Notes under the pieces: model-generated | The model's database searches: none | Seen by the model: the letters and a program-made list of their open reading frames with translations, nothing else | Told to the model about the DNA's origin: nothing | Source of the DNA: an uncultured Clostridia bacterium | GTDB taxonomy: Bacteria > Bacillota > Clostridia > Oscillospirales > Butyricicoccaceae | Direction of reading: 5' to 3' | Assembly (NCBI GenBank): GCA_910589115.1 | Contig: CAJUSB010000003.1 | Span: 7,748 to 71,747, forward strand | Length of the DNA stretch: 64,000 nucleotides | Program-made: the position numbers and the translations under genes | Part shown: positions 16,826 to 26,060 of the stretch, one piece after another | Position numbering within the stretch: position 1 is the stretch's first letter | How the letters are laid out: every line of letters begins with the position of its first letter

Positions 16826-17968
16826 ATGGAAATCAATCGTAAAAATTTGCACACAATTCTATGGCTGATCGTATTCGGCACGGTGTTTTATACGGCCATA
16901 CAGCATCTTGAAATGACATATTTGATTAGCGTTATGAAGCCCTTTCTGTTGGGTGCAGGCATTGCTTTTGTACTCAATGTCCCAATGCGGGCGATTGAAC
17001 GCTGCCTAGCCGTTCCCAAAAGCAAGATGCCCCCTGCCCTGCGCCGGATTATAAGTCTGCTCCTCACTTTTGCGCTGTTTGTCGGCGTAGTGCTGATTGT
17101 ATGCCTGATGATTGTCCCGGAGATTGGACGCTCTGCACGGACGCTTGGTGGCTATTTGTCTAATTTTTACGACCAGATCATTCCTTATATCAATGAGATA
17201 GCTTCCCTTTTCCCGGAGCTTACCGACCTCAGCAAAACTTGGGAAAGCATTGACTGGCCGGAAACCCTGCGCCAGATTTCATCCTTCCTGTGGAATTTCC
17301 TCTGGAACGGCGGACTGATTGACAACACCTTTGGAGCCGCCGCTACACTGATTTCGGCGCTTGCAAATTTCTTTATTGGGCTTATTTTTGCAATTTATCT
17401 GTTACTGATGAAGGAAACGCTTGCTCGGCAGCTGAAACGCCTTTGCTATGCGTACCTCCCCGAAGCCCTGGCCGACAATGTGACCGAAATCTGCCGCATG
17501 ACAGATGATACTTTTTCACATTTTCTTTCCGGGCAGTGTGTCGAAGCTGTTATTCTCGGCACGATGTTCTTTATTGTCATGACCCTTGGGCGTTTCCCCT
17601 ATGCCCTGATGATTTCCGTCCTGATTGCAGTAACAGCGCTTATTCCGCTGTTTGGCGCTTTTATCGGCTGCGTAGTCGGCGCGTTCCTGATCCTGATTGT
17701 TTCGCCGATGAAAGCGGTCTGGTTCCTGGTTATTTTCCTGATTTTACAGCAGCTTGAAGGCAACTTAGTCTATCCGCGTGTTGTTGGCAGTTCTGTCGGA
17801 CTGCCGTCTATCTGGGTGTTGGCTGCTGTGACGATTGGAGCAAGCACATTAGGCGTTGCCGGTATGTTCATTGCAATTCCGTTATTTTCCGTCATTTATC
17901 AAGTCCTTCGGAAGGACAGCGCCAGACGCGTCCGAGAGAAAAAAATTCCTCCCGACAAGCTCGCATAA
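16826..17968 (+). CDS. AI-2E family transporter
   Basis: 380 residues from the ATG at 16826 (GGAAGG upstream); a longer in-frame extension to 16742 lacks a ribosome site. There are seven to eight helices, with the large soluble insertion after helix 3 and the C-terminal ALIPLFGAFIGCVVGAFLIL and LQQLEGNLVYPRVVGSSVGLP motifs typical of the AI-2E/PerM family. Despite the name, members also act in Na+/H+ antiport or general efflux; the role here is unknown. It ends before a strong terminator and a type B repeat. Confidence 0.9.
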   Translation: MEINRKNLHTILWLIVFGTVFYTAIQHLEMTYLISVMKPFLLGAGIAFVLNVPMRAIERCLAVPKSKMPPALRRIISLLLTFALFVGVVLIVCLMIVPEIGRSARTLGGYLSNFYDQIIPYINEIASLFPELTDLSKTWESIDWPETLRQISSFLWNFLWNGGLIDNTFGAAATLISALANFFIGLIFAIYLLLMKETLARQLKRLCYAYLPEALADNVTEICRMTDDTFSHFLSGQCVEAVILGTMFFIVMTLGRFPYALMISVLIAVTALIPLFGAFIGCVVGAFLILIVSPMKAVWFLVIFLILQQLEGNLVYPRVVGSSVGLPSIWVLAAVTIGASTLGVAGMFIAIPLFSVIYQVLRKDSARRVREKKIPPDKLA

Positions 17969-17978
17969 AAAAACATTT

Positions 17979-18016
17979 GCCGCCGCATTCCCGTATTGGA
18001 ATGCGGCGGCATTTTT
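17979..18016 (+). terminator. Terminator after AI-2E family gene
   Basis: GCCGCCGCATTCC (17979-17991) and GGAATGCGGCGGC (17998-18010), perfect 13 bp, followed by ATTTTT. Confidence 0.92.
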
Positions 18017-18050
18017 ACGCCTTGTGAATGCGGAACCTTTGCATCGGTGT

Positions 18051-18222
18051 CCTGCGCGGACAGCGGCAGGGCTCTGCCCTGCACCCGCAATTTTTTCGAG
18101 AAAAAATTGAGTAAAAGCTTCTTTTCGCTGCGGCGGGGAATGGGTGCGGTTACAGCTGTATATACATACTACCCCGCCCGCCAAAAGGACGGCGGGCGGG
18201 GTGGGAAGCTGCAGCGATTTTT
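18051..18222. repeat. Dispersed GC-rich repeat, copy B1
   Basis: Type B copy between convergent genes. In order: GCAGGGCTCTGCCCTGC hairpin, a poly-T/poly-A hairpin (ATTTTTT...AAAAAAT), GAGTAAAAGCTT, CGCTGCGGCGGGG, GGGTGCGG, and the end hairpin with arms CCCCGCCCGCC (18172-18182) and GGCGGGCGGGG (18191-18201) around AAAAGGAC. It follows a complete terminator, so terminating transcription is not its obvious job. Confidence 0.85.
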
Positions 18223-18247
18223 CCGCAGTACAAGTAATAATTTGGGG

Positions 18248-20770
18248 TTATTCCGTTCCTTCCGGTGTATGTGTGTCTTCTGCTTCATCCGGTGTTTCCG
18301 GATCCGCAGTACCATCTCCTGTCTCGGACTCCGGAGCTGATTCAGACGGCATTGTCATCGTGCCGTCCGGCCCAAAAACGTCCGGATCAAGATTTTCCGG
18401 GGAGTCCGGCAGCAGGTCATCATCGGATGGCAGTCCGGTTTCAGACAGCTGGTCATGATGCACATCATTCTCCGGCGTCTGTGGTTCTTCCGGCTCTGGT
18501 TCACTCTGTTCTGGAATCCCCTGCAAAGCCGAGAAGCGCATCAGGATCGATGCACACTGTGCACGGGTCGCAGTCCCCGCCGGTGAAAGCACGCGCTCTG
18601 CCGTTGAGGTACTGCCCAGGATATCAGCATTCACAGCCCAGCGCATCGCCTGTTCTGCCCATCCGGACAATTTTTCTACATCTGTAAAGCTGCTCAAATC
18701 CGCAAGCCCGTCCGTACTGATTCCCTTATAATTTGCATAGCGGTACAGCATAGAAGCAAGCTGTTCACGCGTCAGCGTACCGTTTCCGCCGAAAGTACCG
18801 TCATTGAATCCGCTCACAACGCCATTCTGGTTTGCCCAGATAACGGCATCCGTGAACCATTCACCTTGCGCCACATCAGAGAACGCATCCGTATAAGATA
18901 CGGCAGGTGAACCCTCCAGGCGGTAGAGGACGGCGGCAAACATTGCTCTCGTCAGCTGCCCGTTCGGATCAAACCGTGTCGCAGTCGAACCAGCCATCAG
19001 GCCATTGTCAAAGCAGTATTTCACCGCGTCAAAATACCAGCTGCCACTCTTCACGTCGTTGAAGTCCATACCAACAGTGACATCAATGATATGTGACGTA
19101 TTTTTATAGGCCACGGTCAGCTTGCCCGAGCCCGATGTTTCCGCTGCAACAAAGTGTCCATTCAGGTCAACCGTACCAACGCCATCCGTGACTGTCCATT
19201 CCAGCAGCTGATCGGCCGAAGCCATCCGCATTCCAAGATGATACAGCCAGGCATCCAACTCGACCTCCTCACCCGGATCAAGTACCAGGGAATTAACCGT
19301 TTTTTCGTCACGTTTCAAAACGATAGAATTCACATCATCCGTCACGCAAATCTGTGTCTGCCCGGAAATCCCGCCGGATTCGGCAGACAGTGTGACCGTT
19401 CCGGCCTCTGGGTGTGAAAAATAGGTTAGGCTGAGCGGGTCAACCGTACCCGCATTTGCAGTATAAGTAATCTCCCCGCCGGGCATGGATGCTGCCCGGT
19501 AGGTGCTGTCTGCGGCGCGAATCGTGAAATCAGTCGGTGCACCGGGCAGCACATAATAATGCGCGGGTTCCAAATAAAAGTGTGCAGGCTGTCCGTCAGG
19601 CGTTTCCCTTGAAACCAGGAAAATATAATTTGCGCACTGGCGTTCCGAGCCGTCGGAGGGACGGGAAATAGTCTCCGTCCCATTTGTACCGGGCCGCCGC
19701 ATACTCATCACGGACGAGCCGCCGCCATCCAGACAGATTGCCTCATTGCAGCCAAGCTGCTGCATTTCCACGCCCAGCTCGTGCGCAGTCAGTCCCGCGC
19801 TGTGGGTGGAACTGCTGCCATCATTCTGATAAAGGATCACTGTGCCGTCCGGTTTTACACCGATTGCGGTGCGTCCGGTATGCGATTCCGCACCGTCGAT
19901 GCCGTCCGGTGTGACCGCACCGCCATGCACCAGGCTTTTTCCGCCGACCGCATAGACCACATCTGACCAGCCCGGTGAGGAGGCTGTCACGGTCAGCGTG
20001 ACCTCTTCGCCCGGCTGGAAATCGACCCATTCCGCAGTTGACTGCGCCTGCATGGTCATTATCATCTGGTTTTCGCCGATTTCGACCGCACCGGAGGATT
20101 CCTCATTAGAAACCACACGCAGCCGGACCGTGCCGCCCGCAGTTACCGGCGTGCTGTCCAGCCGCTCCAGCACCGCGACCCTGCCCGCCTGTGTGGTATG
20201 CGTAGTCGTATCATAGTGACGATCCAGCAAATAAATTCCCGCTGCTGTGCGGGTCTTATTATAATAGCTGATTGTAGCCGTCCCACTGGGGCCGGAAAGT
20301 TTCATGCCCATAGTCGGCTGGCCGGTTATCGCCGCGCCATTTGATGTAAAGCCAACCGCATACTGCCACGCGTCCGAACTAATGAGTTCGCCGTCCTTAA
20401 TCACAAGCCCAATCGGGATAGAGGAATTCATGACAAAAAAGTCCGCATTGATTCCGGCAATCACATGATATCCCTGCTGTTCAAGGTATGCCGCTGCGGC
20501 AGTGATGGTCGATTTGCTCCCATACAGCCGGTCCGAGGTATAGACGATGATCGGGCTGATAGAGCTGTTTGGTGTATAAGAGATGTAATTGGTCCGCTGT
20601 ACACCCGCATTGTTTTTGCCTTCGATACGGGTATATGATGTGCCCTGACCAATTTCATAGCCATATTGAAAGGCGTTAGTGAAGGCAGTCGCGCCCGCGC
20701 CTGTCATCAGCCAGGAGACTGCCAAAGCAGACGCAAGCATTCGTTGTGCTGTGCGGGAAAAAATCATCAT
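18248..20770 (-). CDS. Secreted phosphodiester glycosidase (NAGPA domain) with SLH repeats
   Basis: 840 residues. A signal peptide covers about 1-30 (MLASALAVSWLMTGAGATAF). A NAGPA-type phosphodiester glycosidase domain spans roughly 80-395, with RTAIGVKPDGT near 297 and the conserved CLDGGGSS near 349. Ig-like or bacterial-surface linker regions follow to about 560, then three S-layer-homology repeats (about 567-760; DPNGQLTRAMFAAVLYRLEG is typical) and an acidic proline-rich tail. NAGPA enzymes remove GlcNAc-1-phosphate caps; bacterial versions probably act on cell-wall or surface glycopolymers. The SLH repeats would anchor it to secondary wall polymer. AAGGAAG precedes two tandem ATGs. No terminator-like hairpin is seen between its end and the B1 repeat. 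Confidence 0.9.
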   Translation of the reverse strand: MMIFSRTAQRMLASALAVSWLMTGAGATAFTNAFQYGYEIGQGTSYTRIEGKNNAGVQRTNYISYTPNSSISPIIVYTSDRLYGSKSTITAAAAYLEQQGYHVIAGINADFFVMNSSIPIGLVIKDGELISSDAWQYAVGFTSNGAAITGQPTMGMKLSGPSGTATISYYNKTRTAAGIYLLDRHYDTTTHTTQAGRVAVLERLDSTPVTAGGTVRLRVVSNEESSGAVEIGENQMIMTMQAQSTAEWVDFQPGEEVTLTVTASSPGWSDVVYAVGGKSLVHGGAVTPDGIDGAESHTGRTAIGVKPDGTVILYQNDGSSSTHSAGLTAHELGVEMQQLGCNEAICLDGGGSSVMSMRRPGTNGTETISRPSDGSERQCANYIFLVSRETPDGQPAHFYLEPAHYYVLPGAPTDFTIRAADSTYRAASMPGGEITYTANAGTVDPLSLTYFSHPEAGTVTLSAESGGISGQTQICVTDDVNSIVLKRDEKTVNSLVLDPGEEVELDAWLYHLGMRMASADQLLEWTVTDGVGTVDLNGHFVAAETSGSGKLTVAYKNTSHIIDVTVGMDFNDVKSGSWYFDAVKYCFDNGLMAGSTATRFDPNGQLTRAMFAAVLYRLEGSPAVSYTDAFSDVAQGEWFTDAVIWANQNGVVSGFNDGTFGGNGTLTREQLASMLYRYANYKGISTDGLADLSSFTDVEKLSGWAEQAMRWAVNADILGSTSTAERVLSPAGTATRAQCASILMRFSALQGIPEQSEPEPEEPQTPENDVHHDQLSETGLPSDDDLLPDSPENLDPDVFGPDGTMTMPSESAPESETGDGTADPETPDEAEDTHTPEGTE

Positions 20771-21027
20771 TCACGCTTCCTTAATTTCCGGGGCGGAGGC
20801 CGCTCCGCCGTTGTGGCCAGACTGCTGCGCCGAAACAGACGCACCATGTCTTTTCATCAGACCTGTTCCAAAAACAACCATACACCAGCAGCCGGTGTAC
20901 AAATAGGTTGCGAACAGATTTATTATACAGGATTCGTGCAAAAGATACAAGCATCAATTCCTCCAATTTTTCCGTCCGGAATTTTCAGCCGAATGCTTGA
21001 CAAGTGAGTTTGCATATGGTAACCTAT

Positions 21028-21045
21028 AGTTAGTAAATGCTAACT
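21028..21045 (+). promoter_or_regulatory. Candidate DtxR-type iron operator
   Basis: Perfect palindrome: AGTTAG (21028-21033), six-base spacer TAAATG, CTAACT (21040-21045). Half-sites of the GTTAG/CTAAC type are used by DtxR/IdeR-like iron regulators and are common ahead of feo genes in Firmicutes. It lies about 20 bp upstream of the FeoB-associated small gene, where a bound repressor would block transcription when iron is plentiful. Confidence 0.65.
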
Positions 21046-21065
21046 CAAGAAAGGAGACGATTCAA

Positions 21066-21242
21066 ATATTTGATTTTTTAATTGCCAATGCAGCAACACT
21101 CGTTGTCGGTCTGGCCCTTGCTGCGGTCATGATAGGGATTATATACGGGATATACCGCAATAAAAAGGCAGGGAAAAGTAGCTGCGGCGGGAACTGTTCA
21201 GGCTGTCCGTCCTGCACGGCCTGTCATGGACAAAACCAGTAG
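21066..21242 (+). CDS. FeoB-associated Cys-rich membrane protein, apparent AUA start
   Basis: 58 codons reading (I/M)FDFLIANAATLVVGLALA..., one membrane helix, a basic stretch (YRNKKAGKSS) and a cysteine cluster CGGNCSGCPSCTACH. This is the layout of the FeoB-associated family, which accompanies the ferrous-iron permease FeoB. The family normally starts Met-x-Asp-Phe, but here that codon is ATA. AGGAG stands nine bases upstream of it, the only other in-frame candidate is ATT six bases earlier, and an in-frame TAG lies further upstream with no ATG between. Either a rare AUA/AUU start or a sequence error explains it. No feoA or feoB is nearby, so it is an orphan, probably iron-regulated. Confidence 0.75.
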   Translation: MFDFLIANAATLVVGLALAAVMIGIIYGIYRNKKAGKSSCGGNCSGCPSCTACHGQNQ

Positions 21243-21381
21243 CGCCCCCCTATCCTCCGCCCGGCAGTGCCTTGCAGCCGCTTATTCATAAAAATCCAGA
21301 TTTTTCCTTTCCCCATACATGTATTTTCAGGCCGCTGCGGGCACATACTGGTTGTAAACCAAACCAAGGAGGAAAACAATT

Positions 21382-21549
21382 ATGTCTAATGCTCATGCAA
21401 ATATGGCGATCCGCTGCACGGTGCAGCAGTGCAAAAACCACTCCAGCAGCGCAGACTACTGCTCCCTGGACTGTATCACGGTAGGCACCCACGAAAACAA
21501 TCCGACCGTAGACCAGTGCACGGACTGCAAGAGCTTCTGCAAGTGCTGA
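21382..21549 (+). CDS. DUF1540 domain small cysteine-rich protein
   Basis: 55 residues with GGAGG ahead of the ATG. The sequence contains IRCTVQQCKNHSSSADYCSL, then IxV and a C-terminal CTDCKSFCKC cluster, matching the DUF1540 pattern (Cys-Thr-Val-x2-Cys ... Cys ... Cys), a small putative metal-binding domain found in Clostridia and Bacilli. Function unknown. It is the second consecutive cysteine-rich mini-protein here, ends at a strong terminator and is too short for routine calling. Confidence 0.88.
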   Translation: MSNAHANMAIRCTVQQCKNHSSSADYCSLDCITVGTHENNPTVDQCTDCKSFCKC

Positions 21550-21649
21550 CAAAGGTATGTTTGCCGCATTAAGCACGCTTGATGCCATACCATGGAAAAT
21601 GAACGGTATCAGAAAAAGCGGCTTTATCCGGCAGCGGCAAAAACAATCC

Positions 21650-21688
21650 GTGCGGTGCTTTCTTTCAAGGATGCACCGCACTTTTTCA
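21650..21688 (+). terminator. Terminator after DUF1540 gene
   Basis: GTGCGGTGC (21650-21658) and GCACCGCAC (21673-21681) followed by TTTTTC. Confidence 0.85.
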
Positions 21689-21710
21689 TGCGTCTAACAA
21701 GGCGAGTATC

Positions 21711-21744
21711 AAAAATCAGGCGGGAGGCATTGCCTCCCGCCTGA
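21711..21744 (-). terminator. Terminator of the VanW gene
   Basis: TCAGGCGGGAGGC (21716-21728) pairs with GCCTCCCGCCTGA (21732-21744). On the minus strand it is followed by TTTTTG, so it ends the vanW-like transcript. Confidence 0.9.
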
Positions 21745-21786
21745 CTGGTTTCAGCTGTAAAATTTTACAAAATGACACTGCCGCTG

Positions 21787-23910
21787 TCAGACAATCGGGT
21801 CTCCAGGCCCAAATACCGGCCCTTCCGGATCGGACGCAGGCGGCGGTGTAACCGGCTCCGGCGTTGGCTCCGGCGCCACTGGCTCCGAAACAACTGGCGT
21901 TGAGGGTTCAGCAGGTGCAGGCGTCTCGGAAACAGCCGGTTCCTGTGTCCCCCCGGCTTCGCCGGATGTATTGGTTGACGGAGTCTCAACAGGTGCAGTC
22001 GGGTCTGCCGGAAGGACGCCCTCTGACGGCTCTGTTGTCGAAGAGTCATTATACAAGATCAGTTTATCGCGCTTCCGATAATTCGAGGTGTTGGCTTTCA
22101 CAGTCGTACTCTGCCCATTTTCGGTAATAATTTTGAAAGTTTCCGTGCGGTAGCCGGTTGAACCGGACTGGTCAACCTTTTCCGTGCCGGGCTTGAGCGA
22201 AGTATCCTTCTGCCGGACTGTGGTCCATTTTGTCGTAGAAAGCGTATTGGTCTTGATTTCCACTGTTTTATCGGTGGTTTTTGTACCAACAATGCTCATT
22301 TTGCAATACGAACCTTCCCTGCTGGCCAGTATTTTGATTGGGTACTCGGTATCATTCACAAACCGGAAATCCAGCGTACCCCATGAAACCGTTGCATCCT
22401 CTCCAAGCGGCGTATAGGAAACGGTCATGCCGTGATTGCTGCGCTCTGTCACCTTCAAATCGGCGCGCAGCACCGCCATATACAGCGTAGAGGACGGCTG
22501 GCAAACACCTCCGCCGAGGCCTTCCTCCAAACGTCCCGAAACGAAAATACCTGCCTCACGGAATCCGCGTGCCGCTGTGCGCTGCCCTACTACATTATTA
22601 TAGGAAAATTCATCGCCAGGGTTCAGCACGGTACCGTTAATATAATTACATGCAAGCTCCACGTTGTGGGTACGTGATTTCTCATTGGGATTCAGCTTGG
22701 TTTCAGATGCGGCGAGCGTATCACGGAACAGCAGTGACTGAAGCGTCTCGGTGTCAACCTCTGCCGGGGTAAGCTCAAGCGGAATGCTGAATTCACCCGT
22801 AGTCGCATCGCCTATGATAGCCTTTGCATTCTCAATATCCATTTTCACGCCGTCCACACCGGGTACGACGGTCACGCCGTCGGTTGTGTCCAGCGTCGCG
22901 CTTTTGGGCTCGGTCTCTATTTCGGACTGGATTGCAGCAAGATCAATCGGGTCCTGATTCTGAATGCTGGCATCCACAGTAACGGGCGAAAGGTCCATCA
23001 CTTTCAGCTTGTCGACCAGCTGCTCCTCCAGGGCCGGACGGTCTGCAAAGGAAATGCCCGGTGAACCCAGATTAACCACCAGCTGATCCTCTACTACCTC
23101 ATAGCTGGGCTGTACAGGGCCGTCAAAGGTATCGCCTGCAATCTGATCCAGCCATCCGGTAAGGGCACGCCGGTCAACATCCATCGTCATTTCAACATCA
23201 GCGCCGCTAAAGCGCGCCTTGACAATATTGAGTGCGCGGGTGATCGGGTCGCCCTCTCTGCCGTACAAAAAGGCCGCGCGTGCGGATTCATTGGCATCCA
23301 CGCCGCCAACAACCTCGCTGACAGGCAGCTCAAAAGTAAAATCATCCATTTGCAGCGTCAGCTTGCCAGCCCCCTGCGCATCGAAGCTGCTCGAAATCAG
23401 GTTTGCTGCTTCATTCATGCTCATGCCGCCGACTTCAATCCCGCCGACCTCAACGCCCGGAAAAACCGTGCGGCAAAGAAAAGCATATGCGCCAAAGGCA
23501 CCCACACCGCCGACCGCGAGCAGGAACAGCAGCATCATAGCAACCATTGGGCCGCCTCCGCCGCGTTTCCGGCGGGGACGTTCGTCGTAATAATCGTCGT
23601 AATCATCCCTATGTACAGGCTTTTTCTTTGCTTTTTGGGTCTGTGCAGGCTTCCTTGCCGCCGTGCGCTGCGCAGAACTTGCGCGGGAGCCTGCCCCACG
23701 CTGTGTAGAAGCCGCAGCCACCTGCATCTGCGGCACCTGCGGCATCGGAGGCGCCTGCGCGGGGGCCGGCTGAACCGTGGCGGGCTGCCGCTGCGGCATC
23801 CGCAGTGTCGGTTCCTCTGACGCACGCGGTACATAAGCAGGCGGCTCTGCGGCGTAATATTCATTCAGGATGTCGTCCACACTGAGCGCATCCCTTCTAT
23901 CATCGTTCAT
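21787..23910 (-). CDS. VanW family cell-wall protein with peptidoglycan-binding-like domains
   Basis: 707 residues. A Gln/Pro/Ala-rich and then basic cytoplasmic N-terminus (1-120) precedes one membrane helix (about 122-146, MVAMMLLFLLAVGGVGAFGA). The extracellular part has two PG_binding_4-type modules (about 150-400), a VanW domain (about 415-540, with NPGDEFSYNNVVGQRTAARG and EEGLGGGVCQPSSTLY), a G5-like segment and a Pro/Glu/Thr-rich tail. VanW domains are found in vancomycin-resistance clusters and many Clostridia wall proteins; the activity is unproven. It lies 138 bp downstream of the RodA/FtsW gene on the same strand, consistent with a wall-synthesis role. Confidence 0.9.
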   Translation of the reverse strand: MNDDRRDALSVDDILNEYYAAEPPAYVPRASEEPTLRMPQRQPATVQPAPAQAPPMPQVPQMQVAAASTQRGAGSRASSAQRTAARKPAQTQKAKKKPVHRDDYDDYYDERPRRKRGGGGPMVAMMLLFLLAVGGVGAFGAYAFLCRTVFPGVEVGGIEVGGMSMNEAANLISSSFDAQGAGKLTLQMDDFTFELPVSEVVGGVDANESARAAFLYGREGDPITRALNIVKARFSGADVEMTMDVDRRALTGWLDQIAGDTFDGPVQPSYEVVEDQLVVNLGSPGISFADRPALEEQLVDKLKVMDLSPVTVDASIQNQDPIDLAAIQSEIETEPKSATLDTTDGVTVVPGVDGVKMDIENAKAIIGDATTGEFSIPLELTPAEVDTETLQSLLFRDTLAASETKLNPNEKSRTHNVELACNYINGTVLNPGDEFSYNNVVGQRTAARGFREAGIFVSGRLEEGLGGGVCQPSSTLYMAVLRADLKVTERSNHGMTVSYTPLGEDATVSWGTLDFRFVNDTEYPIKILASREGSYCKMSIVGTKTTDKTVEIKTNTLSTTKWTTVRQKDTSLKPGTEKVDQSGSTGYRTETFKIITENGQSTTVKANTSNYRKRDKLILYNDSSTTEPSEGVLPADPTAPVETPSTNTSGEAGGTQEPAVSETPAPAEPSTPVVSEPVAPEPTPEPVTPPPASDPEGPVFGPGDPIV

Positions 23911-24048
23911 TCTCTATAACCTCTTTTCTGACAATCGGTTCCTCCTATTTCCTATTGTATTCTATTTTCAGAAAAAATACAATAGGATTTTGATAACAGA
24001 AAAATGACAATTTGACTGCTGTTTTTGGCAGGGTGTCAAAAAAGCTGC

Positions 24049-25155
24049 TTATCGCTGGAGCCAGCTGGGTTTTTCCCGCATACGGACACCCGCCGCGAGG
24101 CCAAGGGCAATATACATCGTGACAACAGAAGAACCGCCGTAGCTGAAAAGCGGCAGGGTCAATCCGACAATCGGGAACAGGCCCAGGCACATGAAAATAT
24201 TCTCAAATGTCTGAAAAAGGAACATTCCCGCAATCCCCGAAGCAACCAGGGTGGAAAACGTCGTCGCGCCTGTATAGCTGACATAAAACAGCCGGAGGAT
24301 CAGCAGGCAAAGCAGGGCAAGAATCAGCGAACAGCCAATAAAGCCGAATTCCTCCCCTGCTGCGGAGAACACAAAATCGGTCGAGCTGGCCGGCAAAATT
24401 CCATATTGTACCTGATTGCCTTGCAGGAAACCGCGCCCGGTCAGCTGTCCGGCCCCCAGTGCGATCCTGCTTTGCAGGGTCTGGTAATAAATATCCTTAT
24501 CGATTGATGGGTCAAAAATGACCAGAATCCGCTTGATTTGATAGACGCCCATCATCCGCCAGATGAACGGGACCGCTGCAACAACCAGCACCATCCCGCC
24601 TGCAAACCATTTCAATGACAGTCCGGCCGAAAAGAGCATGATTGCAGCAATCGCAATATATGCCAGCGCCATGCCGGCATCATCTGAGGATAGAATGATA
24701 ACGCCCACGATCAGGCCAAGATGAAGCCCCAGCGGAAGCAGTGTTTTCCAATGGTTCAGGCTGTCAAACACACTGGCCAGGTGGGCGGCAAAGGTGCAGA
24801 TAAAAATCACCTTGCCGACCTCTGCGGGCTGGATCCCAATGCTGCCGAAGCGGAGCCAGCTGTGGTTACCGCCTTCCGAATAGCCAAGCGGCGTATACAG
24901 CGTCAGCTGTAACAGGATATTGAGCACATAAAACAATTTCCAATACCGCGCCATTGATTCGAGATCGACAATGGAGACAAAAATAAAACAAACAACGCCC
25001 AGCAGGATTGCACCCAGCTGCACCTTAAAGCGGGTCAGCGAGCCGGAGGCAAAGGTCGTCGAATATACCAGCGCCAGACTGAAGCCTGAGCACATCAGTG
25101 CCAGGAACAGCAGGTACAGGTCCGTATTCCTTAAATAGCGAAAGACAGAGCGCAT
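24049..25155 (-). CDS. rodA: RodA/FtsW/SpoVE family glycosyltransferase
   Basis: 368 residues from the ATG at 25155 (AAAGGGG upstream); the frame continues 5' without a start supported by a ribosome site. About ten membrane helices are present. SEDS landmarks include NHSWLRFGSIGIQPAEVGK, SDDAGMALAY (where the catalytic Asp resides), SSTDFVFSAAGEEFGF and LPLFSYGGSSV. SEDS proteins polymerise lipid II into glycan strands, RodA in elongation and FtsW/SpoVE in division or sporulation. Closest in form to RodA, but the exact paralogue cannot be decided here. No class B PBP is adjacent. Confidence 0.92.
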   Translation of the reverse strand: MRSVFRYLRNTDLYLLFLALMCSGFSLALVYSTTFASGSLTRFKVQLGAILLGVVCFIFVSIVDLESMARYWKLFYVLNILLQLTLYTPLGYSEGGNHSWLRFGSIGIQPAEVGKVIFICTFAAHLASVFDSLNHWKTLLPLGLHLGLIVGVIILSSDDAGMALAYIAIAAIMLFSAGLSLKWFAGGMVLVVAAVPFIWRMMGVYQIKRILVIFDPSIDKDIYYQTLQSRIALGAGQLTGRGFLQGNQVQYGILPASSTDFVFSAAGEEFGFIGCSLILALLCLLILRLFYVSYTGATTFSTLVASGIAGMFLFQTFENIFMCLGLFPIVGLTLPLFSYGGSSVVTMYIALGLAAGVRMREKPSWLQR

Positions 25156-25418
25156 GGATCTGCCCCTTTCTTTTTGAGATGGCACCTGCCCCGGATACCG
25201 GCAGACAGGTTTTATGATATCTTTTATATCATACCACATCCCGCGCAGGATTGCGAGAGGGAGATTGTGAAATTTTATCATTATTTCCCGGATCACGGTA
25301 CACGGTAGGACAAGCTGGTAATCTCTCCGTGGTTTACCAGCTTATTTTATAGTTCCTCTTGTATTCCGCAAATAATTGTGTTATGATAAAAACAGGACGA
25401 AAAGGAGGGTGTTTCGCC

Positions 25419-25856
25419 ATGAAAGTTTCAACCAAAGGACGCTATGCGCTGCGTCTAATGATCGACCTTGCAGAGCACGACAGCGGCGAATACATTCCGC
25501 TGCGCGACATATCGGACCGGCAGGGGATCTCTATAAAGTATCTGGAGCAAATTGTCACCCAGCTGAGCCGGGCAGGTTTCCTGCGCTCGGTACGCGGAGC
25601 GCAGGGCGGATACCGGCTGGCACGCAGGCCGGAAAACTACACAACGGGGGAAATCCTGCGTATTACAGAGGGCGACCTTGCCCCGGTTGCCTGCCTGACT
25701 GACGAGAATTCCCGCTGCCCGCGCGAAAGTGAATGTGCCACGCTTGATTTCTGGAAGGGCCTGCATGGGGTCATCAACAATTATTTAGACAACATTACGC
25801 TTGATGACCTTGTCGAACGCCACCATGTGAAAATGGGCGGCGATTACTCCATCTGA
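25419..25856 (+). CDS. Rrf2 family regulator with three-cysteine cluster site (IscR/CymR-like)
   Basis: 145 residues starting at the ATG after AAAGGAGGG. The winged helix begins MKVSTKGRYALRLMIDLAEH, the universal Rrf2 start, with GISIKYLEQIVTQLSRAGFL as recognition region. C92, C100 and C106 have the spacing used for a 2Fe-2S cluster in IscR-type proteins. In Firmicutes, Rrf2 proteins of this kind (CymR, IscR) control cysteine and iron-sulfur genes. The next genes downstream are metY and cysK, whose promoter bears a dyad, so they are likely targets. A repeat copy lies between them. Confidence 0.92.
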   Translation: MKVSTKGRYALRLMIDLAEHDSGEYIPLRDISDRQGISIKYLEQIVTQLSRAGFLRSVRGAQGGYRLARRPENYTTGEILRITEGDLAPVACLTDENSRCPRESECATLDFWKGLHGVINNYLDNITLDDLVERHHVKMGGDYSI

Positions 25857-25914
25857 GTCCCCGGAGTGCGTTTGAAGGCTGCCGCTGTGCTTATGTTGGA
25901 GATTACCGTTTTAT

Positions 25915-26040
25915 CCGCCTACGCGGCGGGCGGTCTTCCGCAGACAGCGCCAGAGGGACTCGTCCCTCTGGACTCCCTTTCATCGCCTGCGGGCGGGACG
26001 AAGGGACGGCTTCTCTTTCTGCATGTGGGGGTATCAAACA
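25915..26040. repeat. Dispersed GC-rich repeat, copy A3
   Basis: Forward-orientation type A copy: CGCGGCGGGCGGTCTTCCGC, then CCAGAGGG / CCCTCTGG hairpin, GACTCCC, and CGCCTGCGGGCGGGACGAAGGG. Located between the Rrf2 gene and the metY promoter. Confidence 0.85.
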
Positions 26041-26060
26041 CACTCTGATAAAAATTCATT

